Assembly (NCBI GenBank): GCA_002342685.1
Contig: DDQN01000025.1
Coordinates: 1 to 43,228, forward strand
Source of the DNA: Vibrio sp. UBA2441
GTDB lineage: Bacteria; Pseudomonadota; Gammaproteobacteria; Enterobacterales; Vibrionaceae
Direction: 5' to 3'
Length of the DNA: 43,228 bases
The position numbers were made by a program, and so were the translations under genes. Shown piece by piece: positions 16,708 to 25,126 of the stretch (its first letter is position 1; the number at the start of each line of letters is the position of its first letter). A model generated the notes under the pieces. The model ran no database searches and was not told where the DNA came from. It worked only from the letters and a program-made list of their open reading frames with translations.

Positions 16708-18148
16708 TTTTTCGGAAGTCAAACAGCTGCTTTCTCCAAATGAGATGATGAGTGAGGCCGAAAGGTTTGCATTAAGTAAAACACAAAAAACGTCTCAGAT
16801 GACGATAGGCCTAGCCTTTATGGCTGGTATTTTTATCGGGTTAGCCTTCCTTTTTTATATAACCGTCACAACAGGAAGCAACGCCGGATGGGGAATCAGC
16901 CGATTTGCGGGCGGTATTGCCTTTAGTATGGGGTTGATATTGATCGTTTTATGCGGAGGTGAACTCTTTACCAGTTCAGTTTTGTCAAGTATCGCCTGGG
17001 CTAATCGTCAGATAAGTCTAACCAAAATGGTCACTATTTGGGGGAAAGTTTATATAGGCAATTTTGTTGGCGCCCTTTTCCTACTACTACTGGTCACTGC
17101 CGCAAGTTTATATCAATTAGACGGAGGTCAATGGGGTCTTAACGCATTAAATATAGCTCAGCATAAACTTCACCATTCCACGAGCGAGGCTTTTGCACTC
17201 GGTATTTTATGCAATCTTCTGGTTTGTCTAGCTATCTGGCTTACATTTAGTAGTCAAAACGCCATGACAAAAGCATTTATGGTGATGTTGCCCGTCGCTA
17301 TGTTTGTAAGTAGCGGCTTTGAACACTGTGTTGCCAATATGTTTATGGTACCGCTTGGCATTGTTATTCATTCGAGTGCTCCCGAGTCATTCTGGCTTCA
17401 GCTAGGAGTAGACTCAGCACAATATTCAGATTTAACCATCTCTCATTTTGTAACCGCTAATCTCATCCCTGTCACTCTCGGAAATATCGTCGGGGGAGCA
17501 TTGCTGGTAGGGCTTGCAAACTGGTCTATTTATCGTCGCCCTGCTCTCAGCTCGACATCCATTACAGCAATTTCGCCAACTTCAATCACATCGTCAGTAA
17601 AGGAACTTACTATGAACACCAACATCAAAGCACTTCACGTTATGAAATCCGACGCATTCGCATTACAAGCAGACATGCCAACAGAATTAGCCCTTGATGC
17701 TTTAACCGATCGTCAAATCCAAGGAGCTCCCGTGCTCGATGTAAAAGGCAGGCTTGTTGGGTTCTTTTCCGTGCATGACGTGATGGTGGATCTGTGGTGC
17801 CAGGATTACATTCCAACCAATAATCAAAAAGTGGTTGATCTCATGAATCGCGATGTCGTCGCTATCGATGTTACGGAAACACTGGTCAATATCGTTGAAT
17901 ACTTGTGCATTGACAAAGCTCAGCTCTATCCAACATCAGCAATGGGTATTGCAACTCAGTTTTCAACACTCTCTGTGGAAGAAAGAGCTAAAAGCATGAA
18001 GATAAATAAGCCGCAAATCCTACCAGTATTAAGTGATGGCAATTTTGTTGGCACTGTATCGCGCAATGAAGTAATAACCGCGTTACGTTCAATCTATGGC
18101 GAAAAACTGAATGTAGTCTCAGAAAAAACGCAGTTGGAATCTGCCTAG
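16694..18148 (+). CDS. Formate/nitrite transporter (FNT) fused to CBS-domain module
   Basis: A 484-residue fusion. Residues 1 to about 285 form a FocA/NirC-type FNT channel with six hydrophobic segments ('SQMTIGLAFMAGIFIGLAFL', 'GGIAFSMGLILIVLCGGELF', 'VYIGNFVGALFLLLLVTA', 'FVSSGFEHCVANMFMVPLGI', 'ANLIPVTLGNIVGGALLVGL'). A Ser/Thr-rich linker of about 20 residues follows. The last 178 residues hold two CBS repeats ('VMKSDAFALQADMPTELALD' with 'GAPVLDVKGRLVGFFSVHDV', and 'PVLSDGNFVGTVSRNEVITA'). CBS pairs usually sense adenine nucleotides, so they may gate transport (inference). An internal ATG at 17612 with AAGGA 7 nt upstream could also make the CBS part alone. Confidence 0.85.
   Translation: MSSDSFSEVKQLLSPNEMMSEAERFALSKTQKTSQMTIGLAFMAGIFIGLAFLFYITVTTGSNAGWGISRFAGGIAFSMGLILIVLCGGELFTSSVLSSIAWANRQISLTKMVTIWGKVYIGNFVGALFLLLLVTAASLYQLDGGQWGLNALNIAQHKLHHSTSEAFALGILCNLLVCLAIWLTFSSQNAMTKAFMVMLPVAMFVSSGFEHCVANMFMVPLGIVIHSSAPESFWLQLGVDSAQYSDLTISHFVTANLIPVTLGNIVGGALLVGLANWSIYRRPALSSTSITAISPTSITSSVKELTMNTNIKALHVMKSDAFALQADMPTELALDALTDRQIQGAPVLDVKGRLVGFFSVHDVMVDLWCQDYIPTNNQKVVDLMNRDVVAIDVTETLVNIVEYLCIDKAQLYPTSAMGIATQFSTLSVEERAKSMKINKPQILPVLSDGNFVGTVSRNEVITALRSIYGEKLNVVSEKTQLESA
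17600..17614 (+). promoter_or_regulatory. Internal ribosome-binding site and start before the CBS module
   Basis: AAGGA (17600-17604) and 7 nt of spacing precede an in-frame ATG (17612-17614). From here the frame encodes a complete 178-residue CBS protein ending at 18148. Confidence 0.55.
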
Positions 18149-18160
18149 CGGTTAAACAAA

Positions 18161-18187
18161 AAATGCCCAGCGTGCTGGGCATTTTTC
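18161..18187 (+). terminator. Intrinsic terminator after the FNT-CBS gene
   Basis: A 10-bp perfect stem AAATGCCCAG / CTGGGCATTT with a CGTG loop is followed by Ts, and As precede it. It can serve both this gene and the convergent yceI operon. Confidence 0.9.
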
Positions 18188-18247
18188 CATTAAACAATAT
18201 TTTTTTGCATAAAGAACAACGTCAATGTAACCTATCGAGAACGTTAA

Positions 18248-18817
18248 TTATTTACGTACACCTTCGATATGCAATTCCATATCTACCGTTTGAACCATAC
18301 CCATCGCTTTGATACCAAAGTCTTTTAATACCAACGTCGTTGTGCCAGTAAAACCAGCTCGATATCCTCCCCACGGGTCAGAACCTTCACCGATAAACGT
18401 AGCATCAATCGTAATTGGTTTAGTTTGGCCATAAAGCGTCAAATCACCCGTAACCGCTAGCATACCATCACCTTTATCAGTAATTTTGCTGCTGGTAAAT
18501 TTAGCTTCAGAGTATTTTCCTGCATTGATAAAGTCAGCACTACGCACGTGCTTATCACGTTCAGCGTGGTTTGTGTCCAGGCTTGTAGTATCAACAGCAA
18601 CATTCACTTTTGATGCTTCGATATTGGTCGCATCATAAGAAAAATCACCGCTGAATGTATTGAAGCGACCTTTAATGAAGCTATAACCTAAATGACTTAC
18701 ATTAAAGTTAATAGATGCGTGCGCCCCTTTAGTATCAATCACATAATCTGCAGCGTTTGCACTTAGAGGCATCGCTACTGCAAATGCTAGTCCCATAGTT
18801 AGTAGTTGTTTGTTCAT
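18248..18817 (-). CDS. yceI: YceI-family periplasmic lipid-binding protein
   Basis: A 189-residue protein with a clean signal peptide (cleavage after ANA, residues 20-22). The YceI beta-barrel has 'YVIDTKGAHASINFNVSHLG', 'KGRFNTFSGDFSYD', 'HVRSADFINAGKYSEAKFTS' and 'LYGQTKPITIDATF'. YceI-family barrels bind polyisoprenoid or amphiphilic ligands in the periplasm. Its ATG overlaps the stop of the cytochrome b561 gene by 4 bp, the usual yceJ-yceI arrangement. Confidence 0.95.
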   Translation of the reverse strand: MNKQLLTMGLAFAVAMPLSANAADYVIDTKGAHASINFNVSHLGYSFIKGRFNTFSGDFSYDATNIEASKVNVAVDTTSLDTNHAERDKHVRSADFINAGKYSEAKFTSSKITDKGDGMLAVTGDLTLYGQTKPITIDATFIGEGSDPWGGYRAGFTGTTTLVLKDFGIKAMGMVQTVDMELHIEGVRK

Positions 18818-19353
18818 TTTGTCGCTCCTGTCATTTTTCGTAGCGTGTTGTCTTTATCAATAAAGTGGTGTTTTAATGCAGCCAGCGCATGAATTAACGC
18901 TAACCCAATTAGTGCATAGGTGGTGTAATAATGAATTTGACCTGCAAGATCTGATTGATTAGGAAATAACTCGCCAGCACTTGGCACGGTAAACCAGTTG
19001 AAAACTTCAATTCCCCGACCATCCGATGTAGAAATAAGGTAACCAGACACAAAAATAACGATAAACAACAGATACATAATGTGATGCACTGCTTTTGCTG
19101 CTTTAATTTCGTAAGGTTTCCCTTCAATTTTCGGTGTTGCGGTTATCGCTTTCCAAATTAACCTAAATAATGTCAGTCCAGCGAGTAACAGGCCTACTGA
19201 TTTATGCCAGTAAGGAGCGGTTTGATACCATGAGCTATAATAGGTAAGCTCCATCATCCAGAAACCAAGCGCAAACATGCCCAGTATTATGATCGCCGAA
19301 AACCAGTGAATTATCCGGGATGTGGCGTTGTATCTTTTCACTTCTTCTACCAT
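18814..19353 (-). CDS. Cytochrome b561 (YceJ-like)
   Basis: A 179-residue di-haem membrane cytochrome of the bacterial b561 family. It has four hydrophobic helices with candidate haem-ligand histidines in 'IIHWFSAIIILGMFALGF', 'YWHKSVGLLLAGLTLFRL', 'AVHHIMYLLFIVIFVSGYL' and 'IHYYTTYALIGLALIHALAA'. It is the first gene of the yceJ-yceI-type operon and would carry electrons, probably from the quinone pool. No transcription terminator separates it from yceI. Confidence 0.9.
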   Translation of the reverse strand: MVEEVKRYNATSRIIHWFSAIIILGMFALGFWMMELTYYSSWYQTAPYWHKSVGLLLAGLTLFRLIWKAITATPKIEGKPYEIKAAKAVHHIMYLLFIVIFVSGYLISTSDGRGIEVFNWFTVPSAGELFPNQSDLAGQIHYYTTYALIGLALIHALAALKHHFIDKDNTLRKMTGATK

Positions 19354-19534
19354 AGCAATCTCAATAAGCTTTTTATGTTCCTCCCTGGTCGAGAGAAAAT
19401 GGAATTCGTTTTCATTGAGCTTAGTATGGTTACAACGGGGGGCAAGAAAAAGCGATTAAATTTGACGTTATCAATCAAATTTTTTGAATAGTTATATCAT
19501 ATATTTTTCAATCAATTGCAAACTCTACAACGAG

Positions 19535-19783
19535 TTAAAGTTCACTTTCCTTCTCTATCTGATACAGTTCATCAGAGATATCCAACACTTTATTTTCAAT
19601 TAGTTTTTGCGCGTCTCTCACTCCTTGATTGTAGAAAACTGGTCCGAGTTTCTTGCTTATGAAGTCCAATAAAAAATCGGCATCAAACTGACCCAGCTCT
19701 ATTTCTAGTTCGTTTTCAAAGTAATTTTGTAGCTCGGCAACGATATCGCCTCGTTGTTTAGTTGAAAATTTAATCTCAGACAT
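19535..19783 (-). CDS. DUF2164 family protein
   Basis: An 82-residue acidic helical protein with the DUF2164 pattern: 'FSTKQRGDIVAELQNYFENE', 'GQFDADFLLDFISKKLGPVF' and 'YNQGVRDAQKLIE'. The ATG at 19783 has AAGGAAG 4 nt upstream; a longer reading to 19849 lacks a site. Function is unknown. It is monocistronic. Confidence 0.85.
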   Translation of the reverse strand: MSEIKFSTKQRGDIVAELQNYFENELEIELGQFDADFLLDFISKKLGPVFYNQGVRDAQKLIENKVLDISDELYQIEKESEL

Positions 19784-20202
19784 TTTTCTTCCTTTATTGA
19801 TCAACATGAAATCGGCCTCAGGTTGACCAGAGTATACTCCGTTAAACATGAATGAATAACGGTAAATATATCGTGTTCAAAAAAATTGATATGGCTGAGA
19901 GCGCCACTAGAGTGAAAAGCTTACCCGAAAGTGGGAATCAGCCGATTTTATCCAAACTTTCAATTAGTTCCACGAAAGAATGCGTCCATAACGTGGAAAA
20001 CAACAATAAACTTTATATAATTGGCTCTACGTCGCGGTTGTCCCTAGTCCGATTCACTATCATTGGCCAGCTAAGTCGGTATCGTTCAAGACCGTGGCCT
20101 GCATAGCTGTAGAAAAAATTGGCTAGACTAGGCGCGAAAGATAGATTTGAACGTTAATTATTAGAATGAAGAGAGGGTTCTCTTCGGTTTAGGAGATAAA
20201 CC
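19784..20202. other. Intergenic region with no convincing gene
   Basis: About 420 bp. An 84-codon frame at 19852-20106 has no ribosome site and atypical composition, so I do not call it. AGGAG at 20191-20195 belongs to the next gene. Confidence 0.4.
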
Positions 20203-20841
20203 TTGTTAAAAGATCTGGTTATTCAGTCTATTCATGATTTCCAAAAAGACTGTCTAAAGCTCTGTGAGAATCACTATCCTACGGTTCATAACAGAGGTAT
20301 GAGTGAACACCATTTAGGTCGCGCTTTTGCCAGACGCATGACAAGCACCTTAGACCGATTTCATCAACCAAGTCAGTTTGAGCCCATTGATACCGTACTA
20401 GCACCCGATCATCCACACCACTATCGCATCGCATCAGGGTTAGGAACCGTTTGGGTAATCACACACCACTTAGCCAGCGCAAGCAGTAGCTGCAAAAATA
20501 AATTACTATCCGATATCAGTGAATGGCAAGCAGAGTATGGGTTTGCAATACAGCCGAATGATTTACTTGTATTATTAAGTGATCACTGGATATCAAGGAG
20601 CAAACATAGCAGAGAATTACTTGATTGGTGGATGGGAGAACTGCCCGATGATATCAATGAATATAGCCAACAAGGCATTACTCTTTACCAGAGCAAGTCA
20701 AAACTCATTAACGATTTGGACAGACATTTTCAGATCCGTCCCTGTTACCTCAGGTTTGGGCACCCATTAATTCGTTCGTGTGACCAGCAACTTGTCAGAA
20801 AATACATTCAGCTATATGCCATCCTGGAATGGCAAAAGTAG
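20203..20841 (+). CDS. Hypothetical protein (212 aa)
   Basis: A 212-residue soluble protein rich in His, Trp and Ser, with no recognised domain. Segments of note are 'HNRGMSEHHLGRAFARRMTS', 'DHPHHYRIASGLGTVWVITH' and 'LDWWMGELPDDINEY'. It has a TTG start with AGGAG 7 nt upstream, the best site in the region, so I accept the TTG. It precedes the EAL gene by 157 bp on the same strand; a link is not evident. Confidence 0.7.
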   Translation: MLKDLVIQSIHDFQKDCLKLCENHYPTVHNRGMSEHHLGRAFARRMTSTLDRFHQPSQFEPIDTVLAPDHPHHYRIASGLGTVWVITHHLASASSSCKNKLLSDISEWQAEYGFAIQPNDLLVLLSDHWISRSKHSRELLDWWMGELPDDINEYSQQGITLYQSKSKLINDLDRHFQIRPCYLRFGHPLIRSCDQQLVRKYIQLYAILEWQK

Positions 20842-20998
20842 ATTTTTCAACCAATTTATAGTTCAAATTTGAGACCAATTATCCAAAACAATTAAATTGT
20901 GTTTATTTTGGATTTTTATGCGTTGACAAAAATATGACAAGCGTCAAGAATGCAGCACTTGTTATCGTATCCCCACTTCAGTAGGTTTTATTTGTTGT

Positions 20999-21805
20999 AT
21001 GTTGTTATCTCGTCATGAGTTAGAGTCGTTAATAAAACAAGATGACGAAGGTCGCTTTTATGCTGAATACCATGGATTAACCCTTCATAGCCTGTTTCAA
21101 CCCATCTTTTCATTCAATAAAACAGTGAAAGGATACGAAGCACTGCTGCGCATGTATGACGAAAACGACAATTTAGTACGCGCTGACTACTTTTTTCAAA
21201 ATGCGCACGTCAGTCTTAACCTCAAAACAATAATAGAGAGTCTAAGCCAAATTATTCACCTGCGTAATTTTGCCCATTCTTCAATTCGAGAACAGAAAAT
21301 ATTTATCAATAGCTTACCCAGAAGCACCGAAAATTTTCTACATAGCCATTCTGACAGCCATTTTTTTATTCCATGTATCGAAGAACTGGAGCTAGACCCA
21401 CAGAAAATGGTTATTGAGCTGGTCGAATTCGAAGCAAACTGTAACCAGTCACTGGCAACTTCAGTCGCCTATCTCAAAGAACTTGGCTTTATCATCGCTG
21501 TAGATGACTTTGGCGTACAAGCTTCGAATGAAACGCGAGCTAAACTCATAAACCCAAGTATCATTAAATTTGATAAGTCTATCTTGAAACAGTATATGGT
21601 GGGTCGCACACATGGTATGCATCAGGCGTTAGAGCTGTGTGAACAAATCAATGCCCAAGCACTTGTTGAAGGTGTCGAATCTGAGCAACAGTTATCAGCC
21701 ATCGCCGATTTAAATATAGATATGTTCCAAGGTTTTCATCTAGCTAAACCACAAAAAATTCAGGTGCAGCACTTTACACCTGCACTGTCAGCTATCGCTG
21801 TTTAA
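20999..21805 (+). CDS. Stand-alone EAL-domain c-di-GMP phosphodiesterase
   Basis: A 268-residue cytosolic EAL protein with no sensor domain. The catalytic set appears complete: 'YEALLR' (Glu47), Asn in 'IFINSLPRS', Glu in 'VIELVEFE', the Asp pair in 'AVDDFGVQ', Lys in 'KFDKSIL', Glu in 'LVEGVES' and Gln in 'MFQGFHLAKP'. Activity as a phosphodiesterase for c-di-GMP is therefore likely. The loop after DDFG ('VQASNETRAKLI') departs from the common 'GTGYSSL', which may alter dimer coupling. The ATG at 20999 has only a weak ribosome site. Confidence 0.85.
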   Translation: MLLSRHELESLIKQDDEGRFYAEYHGLTLHSLFQPIFSFNKTVKGYEALLRMYDENDNLVRADYFFQNAHVSLNLKTIIESLSQIIHLRNFAHSSIREQKIFINSLPRSTENFLHSHSDSHFFIPCIEELELDPQKMVIELVEFEANCNQSLATSVAYLKELGFIIAVDDFGVQASNETRAKLINPSIIKFDKSILKQYMVGRTHGMHQALELCEQINAQALVEGVESEQQLSAIADLNIDMFQGFHLAKPQKIQVQHFTPALSAIAV

Positions 21806-21886
21806 TTTAACTTATTCAAACAAGGTTGTTGAGCCAAAGCAGTAAATCTTTTATGCTTGCGACCCAAATTTTTATAGGTAAGCCAG

Positions 21887-22060
21887 ATGAACCGGAAAAA
21901 AAAGATTAATCAGATCCTTAAGAAAAAACAAAAACAACAGAACGATAAACTGCATAAAAGCAACAAGCCTCGTTATATCTCAAAAGCAGACAGAGCAAAG
22001 CTTGAAGCTGAAACAGAAGCAGAACAAATCGCTGAAGAACAAACGCCTTTAGAGAAGTAA
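21887..22060 (+). CDS. DUF2986 family small basic protein
   Basis: A 57-residue very basic protein starting 'MNRKKKINQILKKKQKQQND', followed by 'SNKPRYISKADRAKLEAE' and an acidic tail. This is the DUF2986 pattern known from Vibrio (recalled). A role in nucleic-acid or ribosome binding would fit the charge but is not shown. Its 3' end overlaps the 3' end of the convergent NYN gene by 12 bp. Confidence 0.75.
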   Translation: MNRKKKINQILKKKQKQQNDKLHKSNKPRYISKADRAKLEAETEAEQIAEEQTPLEK

Positions 22061-22522
22061 CTCTTCTTCTATAGGGTAGTAGCGAGTTGCAGAGTCAATC
22101 AACGATTGTGCAGTCAGTGCTTCTACCCCATACACCTCTACCGTTTTGCCATGTCGTTGTATTATTCGTTGAACCAATAAATCAAAATCACCATCGCCCG
22201 AGGCAATTACAACTACATCCGCTTTGGCCGCTATTTCTATTGCGTCCAATGTAATCCCAACATCCCAGTCTCCTTTCGCAGAACCATCTTTGCGTTGAAT
22301 AAAGGGTTTTAGCTTAACATCGAAGCCTATTCCTCTAAGAATGTGATGAAATTGACGCTGTTTCTCGTTGTTACTCGCAATAGCGTACGCATTAGCCCCA
22401 ATAACTTGTCTGTCTTTTGTTACCTGAGCCCAAAATTTATTGTAATCAAAATGCTTATAGAAACGATCTCGAGTCGTATAGTAGACATTTTGCACATCAA
22501 CCAATATTGCTACGGTCTGCAT
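22049..22522 (-). CDS. NYN-domain (LabA/DUF88) putative RNase
   Basis: A 157-residue PIN-like NYN protein. The acidic active-site positions are present: Asp in 'VAILVDVQNVYY', 'GDWDVGITLDAIEIAAKAD' and 'VVIASGDGDFDLLVQRI', followed by 'GKTVEVYG'. NYN proteins are predicted or shown metal-dependent ribonucleases. The ATG at 22522 has GAGGA 5 nt upstream. It starts 13 bp after the stop of the YgbA-like gene, so the two form an operon. Confidence 0.85.
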   Translation of the reverse strand: MQTVAILVDVQNVYYTTRDRFYKHFDYNKFWAQVTKDRQVIGANAYAIASNNEKQRQFHHILRGIGFDVKLKPFIQRKDGSAKGDWDVGITLDAIEIAAKADVVVIASGDGDFDLLVQRIIQRHGKTVEVYGVEALTAQSLIDSATRYYPIEEELLL

Positions 22523-22535
22523 ATTAATCCTCAAT

Positions 22536-22946
22536 TTAATTATTTTTGTGATCCGTCGTTTGTCGGCTCTTCGCTAAACGCAAATGACGATTAGAGATAT
22601 TAACGCCCGGCTTTTCAGGAACAGGCCTCTTTTCATGCCTTAAATGTCTTATGGCTAAAATAGGGTGGCTCATCAACATGCGAGGACCAGAGTACCTCAT
22701 AACTATTCGCATTCGTTCCTTTGGCTCCGCCTTATAGCAATGAATAGGACAATTATTACAAGTCGGTTTTTGTTCACCATAAGGACAGCGGTCGAGTTTA
22801 GTCTCTGCATACAACAACAAGTCTGCACACGCTGTACATAGCCCACCCCGGCTTTGATGGTGTTTATTACAATAAATAGCCATCATAGAAGCAACAGTTT
22901 TAAATTCCGTTGCTAATTCGCCGATCAAAATGTCACTTTCTTGCAT
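22536..22946 (-). CDS. YgbA-like 'nitrous oxide-stimulated promoter' family protein
   Basis: A 136-residue cysteine-rich protein like E. coli YgbA: 'GGLCTACADLLLYAETKLDR', 'CPYGEQKPTCNNCPIHCYKA', 'MRIVMRYSGPRMLMSHPILA' and 'RPVPEKPG'. The conserved Cys cluster (CxxC, C...CxxCxxxC) suggests metal binding. In E. coli ygbA is induced by nitric oxide through NsrR; I could not identify an NsrR site here. A GAGGTG lies upstream of the ATG. It is the first gene of the pair with the NYN protein. Confidence 0.85.
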   Translation of the reverse strand: MQESDILIGELATEFKTVASMMAIYCNKHHQSRGGLCTACADLLLYAETKLDRCPYGEQKPTCNNCPIHCYKAEPKERMRIVMRYSGPRMLMSHPILAIRHLRHEKRPVPEKPGVNISNRHLRLAKSRQTTDHKNN

Positions 22947-23218
22947 TAAACAAACACCTCTCTTTACTCAAATAACTCAAGATCTAAGGATATTGAATAT
23001 ACCTAAGCTTCGGCCGTAGATAATACCCAATAAACCAAAGATTTCTATACGAAACATAAAATAAGAGAACAATTTCATAGCAAATTAGCAAGGTCATTTA
23101 TATTTTGTACTATATCTCAACATAGAAGGATGTACCTTGAACTGTAACAGGTCTAAAATGTAGTATGCAGTTCTAATTTTAATAGGCTAAAAGCCATTTT
23201 CTAGTGAAGAGTAAAGTC

Positions 23219-24589
23219 ATGTTATCTATTTTTGATATCTATAAAATTGGTGTTGGACCATCGAGTTCACATACTAACGGACCAATGATCGCCGGCTACC
23301 AATTTGGCCAGCTTATCTCAGCGGAGCTCAACAAGGTTCATCGAATACAAGTCGATCTTTATGGTTCACTTTCACTTACAGGAAGAGGACACCATACCGA
23401 CAAAGCGACCATTCTTGGTTTATTAGGCAACCGTCCAGACTCCATCGATATTGCATCTGCCAATCAAATAATGACAAAGAGCATATCAAATAAATGCTTA
23501 CCATTATTGGGCCGTCACGAGATATATTTCGATATAGAAAGCGATATCCTTTTTCATAATGATAACCTGCCATTACATGAAAATGGCATGTCCATCACTG
23601 CCTTCGATAGCCAGAACACGCTCATAGCAACAGAAATCTATTATTCAATTGGCGGCGGATTTATCGCCACTGCTGACGAACTTGAAAATGGTAAAAAAGA
23701 AGCCAACGTAACTCTAGAGTTCCCATTTAAATCCGCAGAAGAACTATTAGCACAAGCCGAAAAAAATGGTTATTGCCTAGGCGGTTTAATCTTACGTAAC
23801 GAACTTTCCTATCGTTCAGCTGAGGATATAGACCAAAAAGCGGATCAGATCTGGTCAATAATGTCAGCATGCATTGCAAAAGGTTTGGAAACCGAAGGTA
23901 TTCTGGAAGGTGGCCTTAATGTTACCCGCCGTGCGCCGGCTCTGTTAAAAAAACTAGAAGCAAACAACGTACTAGAAAGTGATCCTATGGAGATCATGGA
24001 TTGGATCAACGTATTTGCTTTTGCCGTGAGTGAAGAAAACGCCGCAGGTGGTCAGGTAGTTACCTCTCCTACCAATGGTGCTGCGGGTGTCATCCCTGCG
24101 GTACTCATGTATTACCATAAATTTATTAAAAATCTGGATACTAAGCAGATAAAAGACTTTCTCGCTGTATCAGGTGCTATTGGTATGCTTTATAAAGTAA
24201 ACGCATCCATTTCTGGAGCTGAAGTAGGCTGCCAAGGTGAAATTGGTGTTTCCTCTTCAATGGCGGCGGCTGGTTTAACCGCGTTGAGAGGCGGAAGTAA
24301 TGAGCAGATTTGTATTGCAGCAGAAATTGCAATGGAACATTCATTGGGTATGACATGCGACCCTATTGGTGGACTGGTTCAGGTACCTTGTATCGAAAGG
24401 AATGCGATGGGTGCAATGAAGGCCATTAATGCATCTCGAATGGCTCTTAAACGCACCAGTAAATGTTTAATCTCGTTGGACAAAGTAATAGATACTATGT
24501 ATCAAACGGGAAAAGATATGAACAAAAAATACCGTGAAACCTCGTTAGGTGGGCTTGCAGTGATACATATGTCTCCACCATGTGAGTGA
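23219..24589 (+). CDS. sdaA: L-serine ammonia-lyase (L-serine deaminase)
   Basis: A 456-residue iron-sulfur L-serine deaminase (SdaA/SdaB type) that converts serine to pyruvate and ammonia. The N-terminus 'SIFDIYKIGVGPSSSHT' is diagnostic. The C-terminal 4Fe-4S cysteines appear in 'GAEVGCQGEIGVSSSMAAAG', 'MTCDPIGG' and 'LVQVPCIERNAMGA'. The ATG at 23219 matches the family start; a GTG 15 nt earlier is in frame but unneeded. No serine transporter gene is adjacent. SdaA and SdaB cannot be told apart by eye, so the symbol is provisional. Confidence 0.95.
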   Translation: MLSIFDIYKIGVGPSSSHTNGPMIAGYQFGQLISAELNKVHRIQVDLYGSLSLTGRGHHTDKATILGLLGNRPDSIDIASANQIMTKSISNKCLPLLGRHEIYFDIESDILFHNDNLPLHENGMSITAFDSQNTLIATEIYYSIGGGFIATADELENGKKEANVTLEFPFKSAEELLAQAEKNGYCLGGLILRNELSYRSAEDIDQKADQIWSIMSACIAKGLETEGILEGGLNVTRRAPALLKKLEANNVLESDPMEIMDWINVFAFAVSEENAAGGQVVTSPTNGAAGVIPAVLMYYHKFIKNLDTKQIKDFLAVSGAIGMLYKVNASISGAEVGCQGEIGVSSSMAAAGLTALRGGSNEQICIAAEIAMEHSLGMTCDPIGGLVQVPCIERNAMGAMKAINASRMALKRTSKCLISLDKVIDTMYQTGKDMNKKYRETSLGGLAVIHMSPPCE

Positions 24590-24625
24590 TATTAAGTCGT
24601 AATAACTAAACTTAATCCTAATTTA

Positions 24626-24668
24626 AAAAACCGGAATATTGAGAGAATCTCAGTGTTCCGGTTTTTCA
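24626..24668 (+). terminator. Terminator after the serine deaminase gene
   Basis: An 11-bp stem AAAAACCGGAA / TTCCGGTTTTT encloses a second small stem (GAGA/TCTC). T- and A-runs on both sides make it usable by the convergent 63-aa gene as well. Confidence 0.9.
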
Positions 24669-24677
24669 CTTTTGGTT

Positions 24678-24869
24678 TTAAAGTTCGTTGGAAATATCTT
24701 TTATTAACGCGATGAGTTCGTCTTCCGTCTGTGGTTCTCGGGCCAACTCGACTTGTGGCGCAGCGCCTCCTCTAAGTATATAGGCCTTAGTTCCACAATG
24801 ATCATAGTGGTACCAAAGTCCATCAACACATACATCGGTGTAACAACGCGGGTCTTTTATAAGTTCCAT
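24678..24869 (-). CDS. Small hypothetical protein (63 aa)
   Basis: A 63-residue protein with three Cys in the first half ('DPRCYTDVCVDGLWYHYDHC') and an acidic C-terminus. The ATG at 24869 has GAGGC about 5 nt upstream; a longer reading to 24989 is less likely. It is convergent with the serine deaminase and shares its terminator. The Cys/His content would allow metal binding, but no family is recognised. Confidence 0.65.
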   Translation of the reverse strand: MELIKDPRCYTDVCVDGLWYHYDHCGTKAYILRGGAAPQVELAREPQTEDELIALIKDISNEL

Positions 24870-25126
24870 AATAAGCCTCTTTTTTGTTCCCTGCTTTATA
24901 TACTCAATTATAAGCATAGGCTTAATCCATATTTTTTGTATGGACTTGTATCCTAAAGTCATAGTTAATAAATGAGATAAACTTCTCAAATATCAATTAA
25001 TCATTACAAATCTCCGTTTATTATTTAATCAATCAAATCAGTTTAGTGCATAGACTCTATTGTTTAATTTTTTATTCAGGTAATCTTGTACTCAAACTCC
25101 CTGATGATACAGAATTCAAAATAACG

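Noticed and set aside
19852..20106. 84-codon plus-strand ORF after DUF2164
   Set aside because: It has no ribosome site, atypical composition and no recognisable motif; probably chance.
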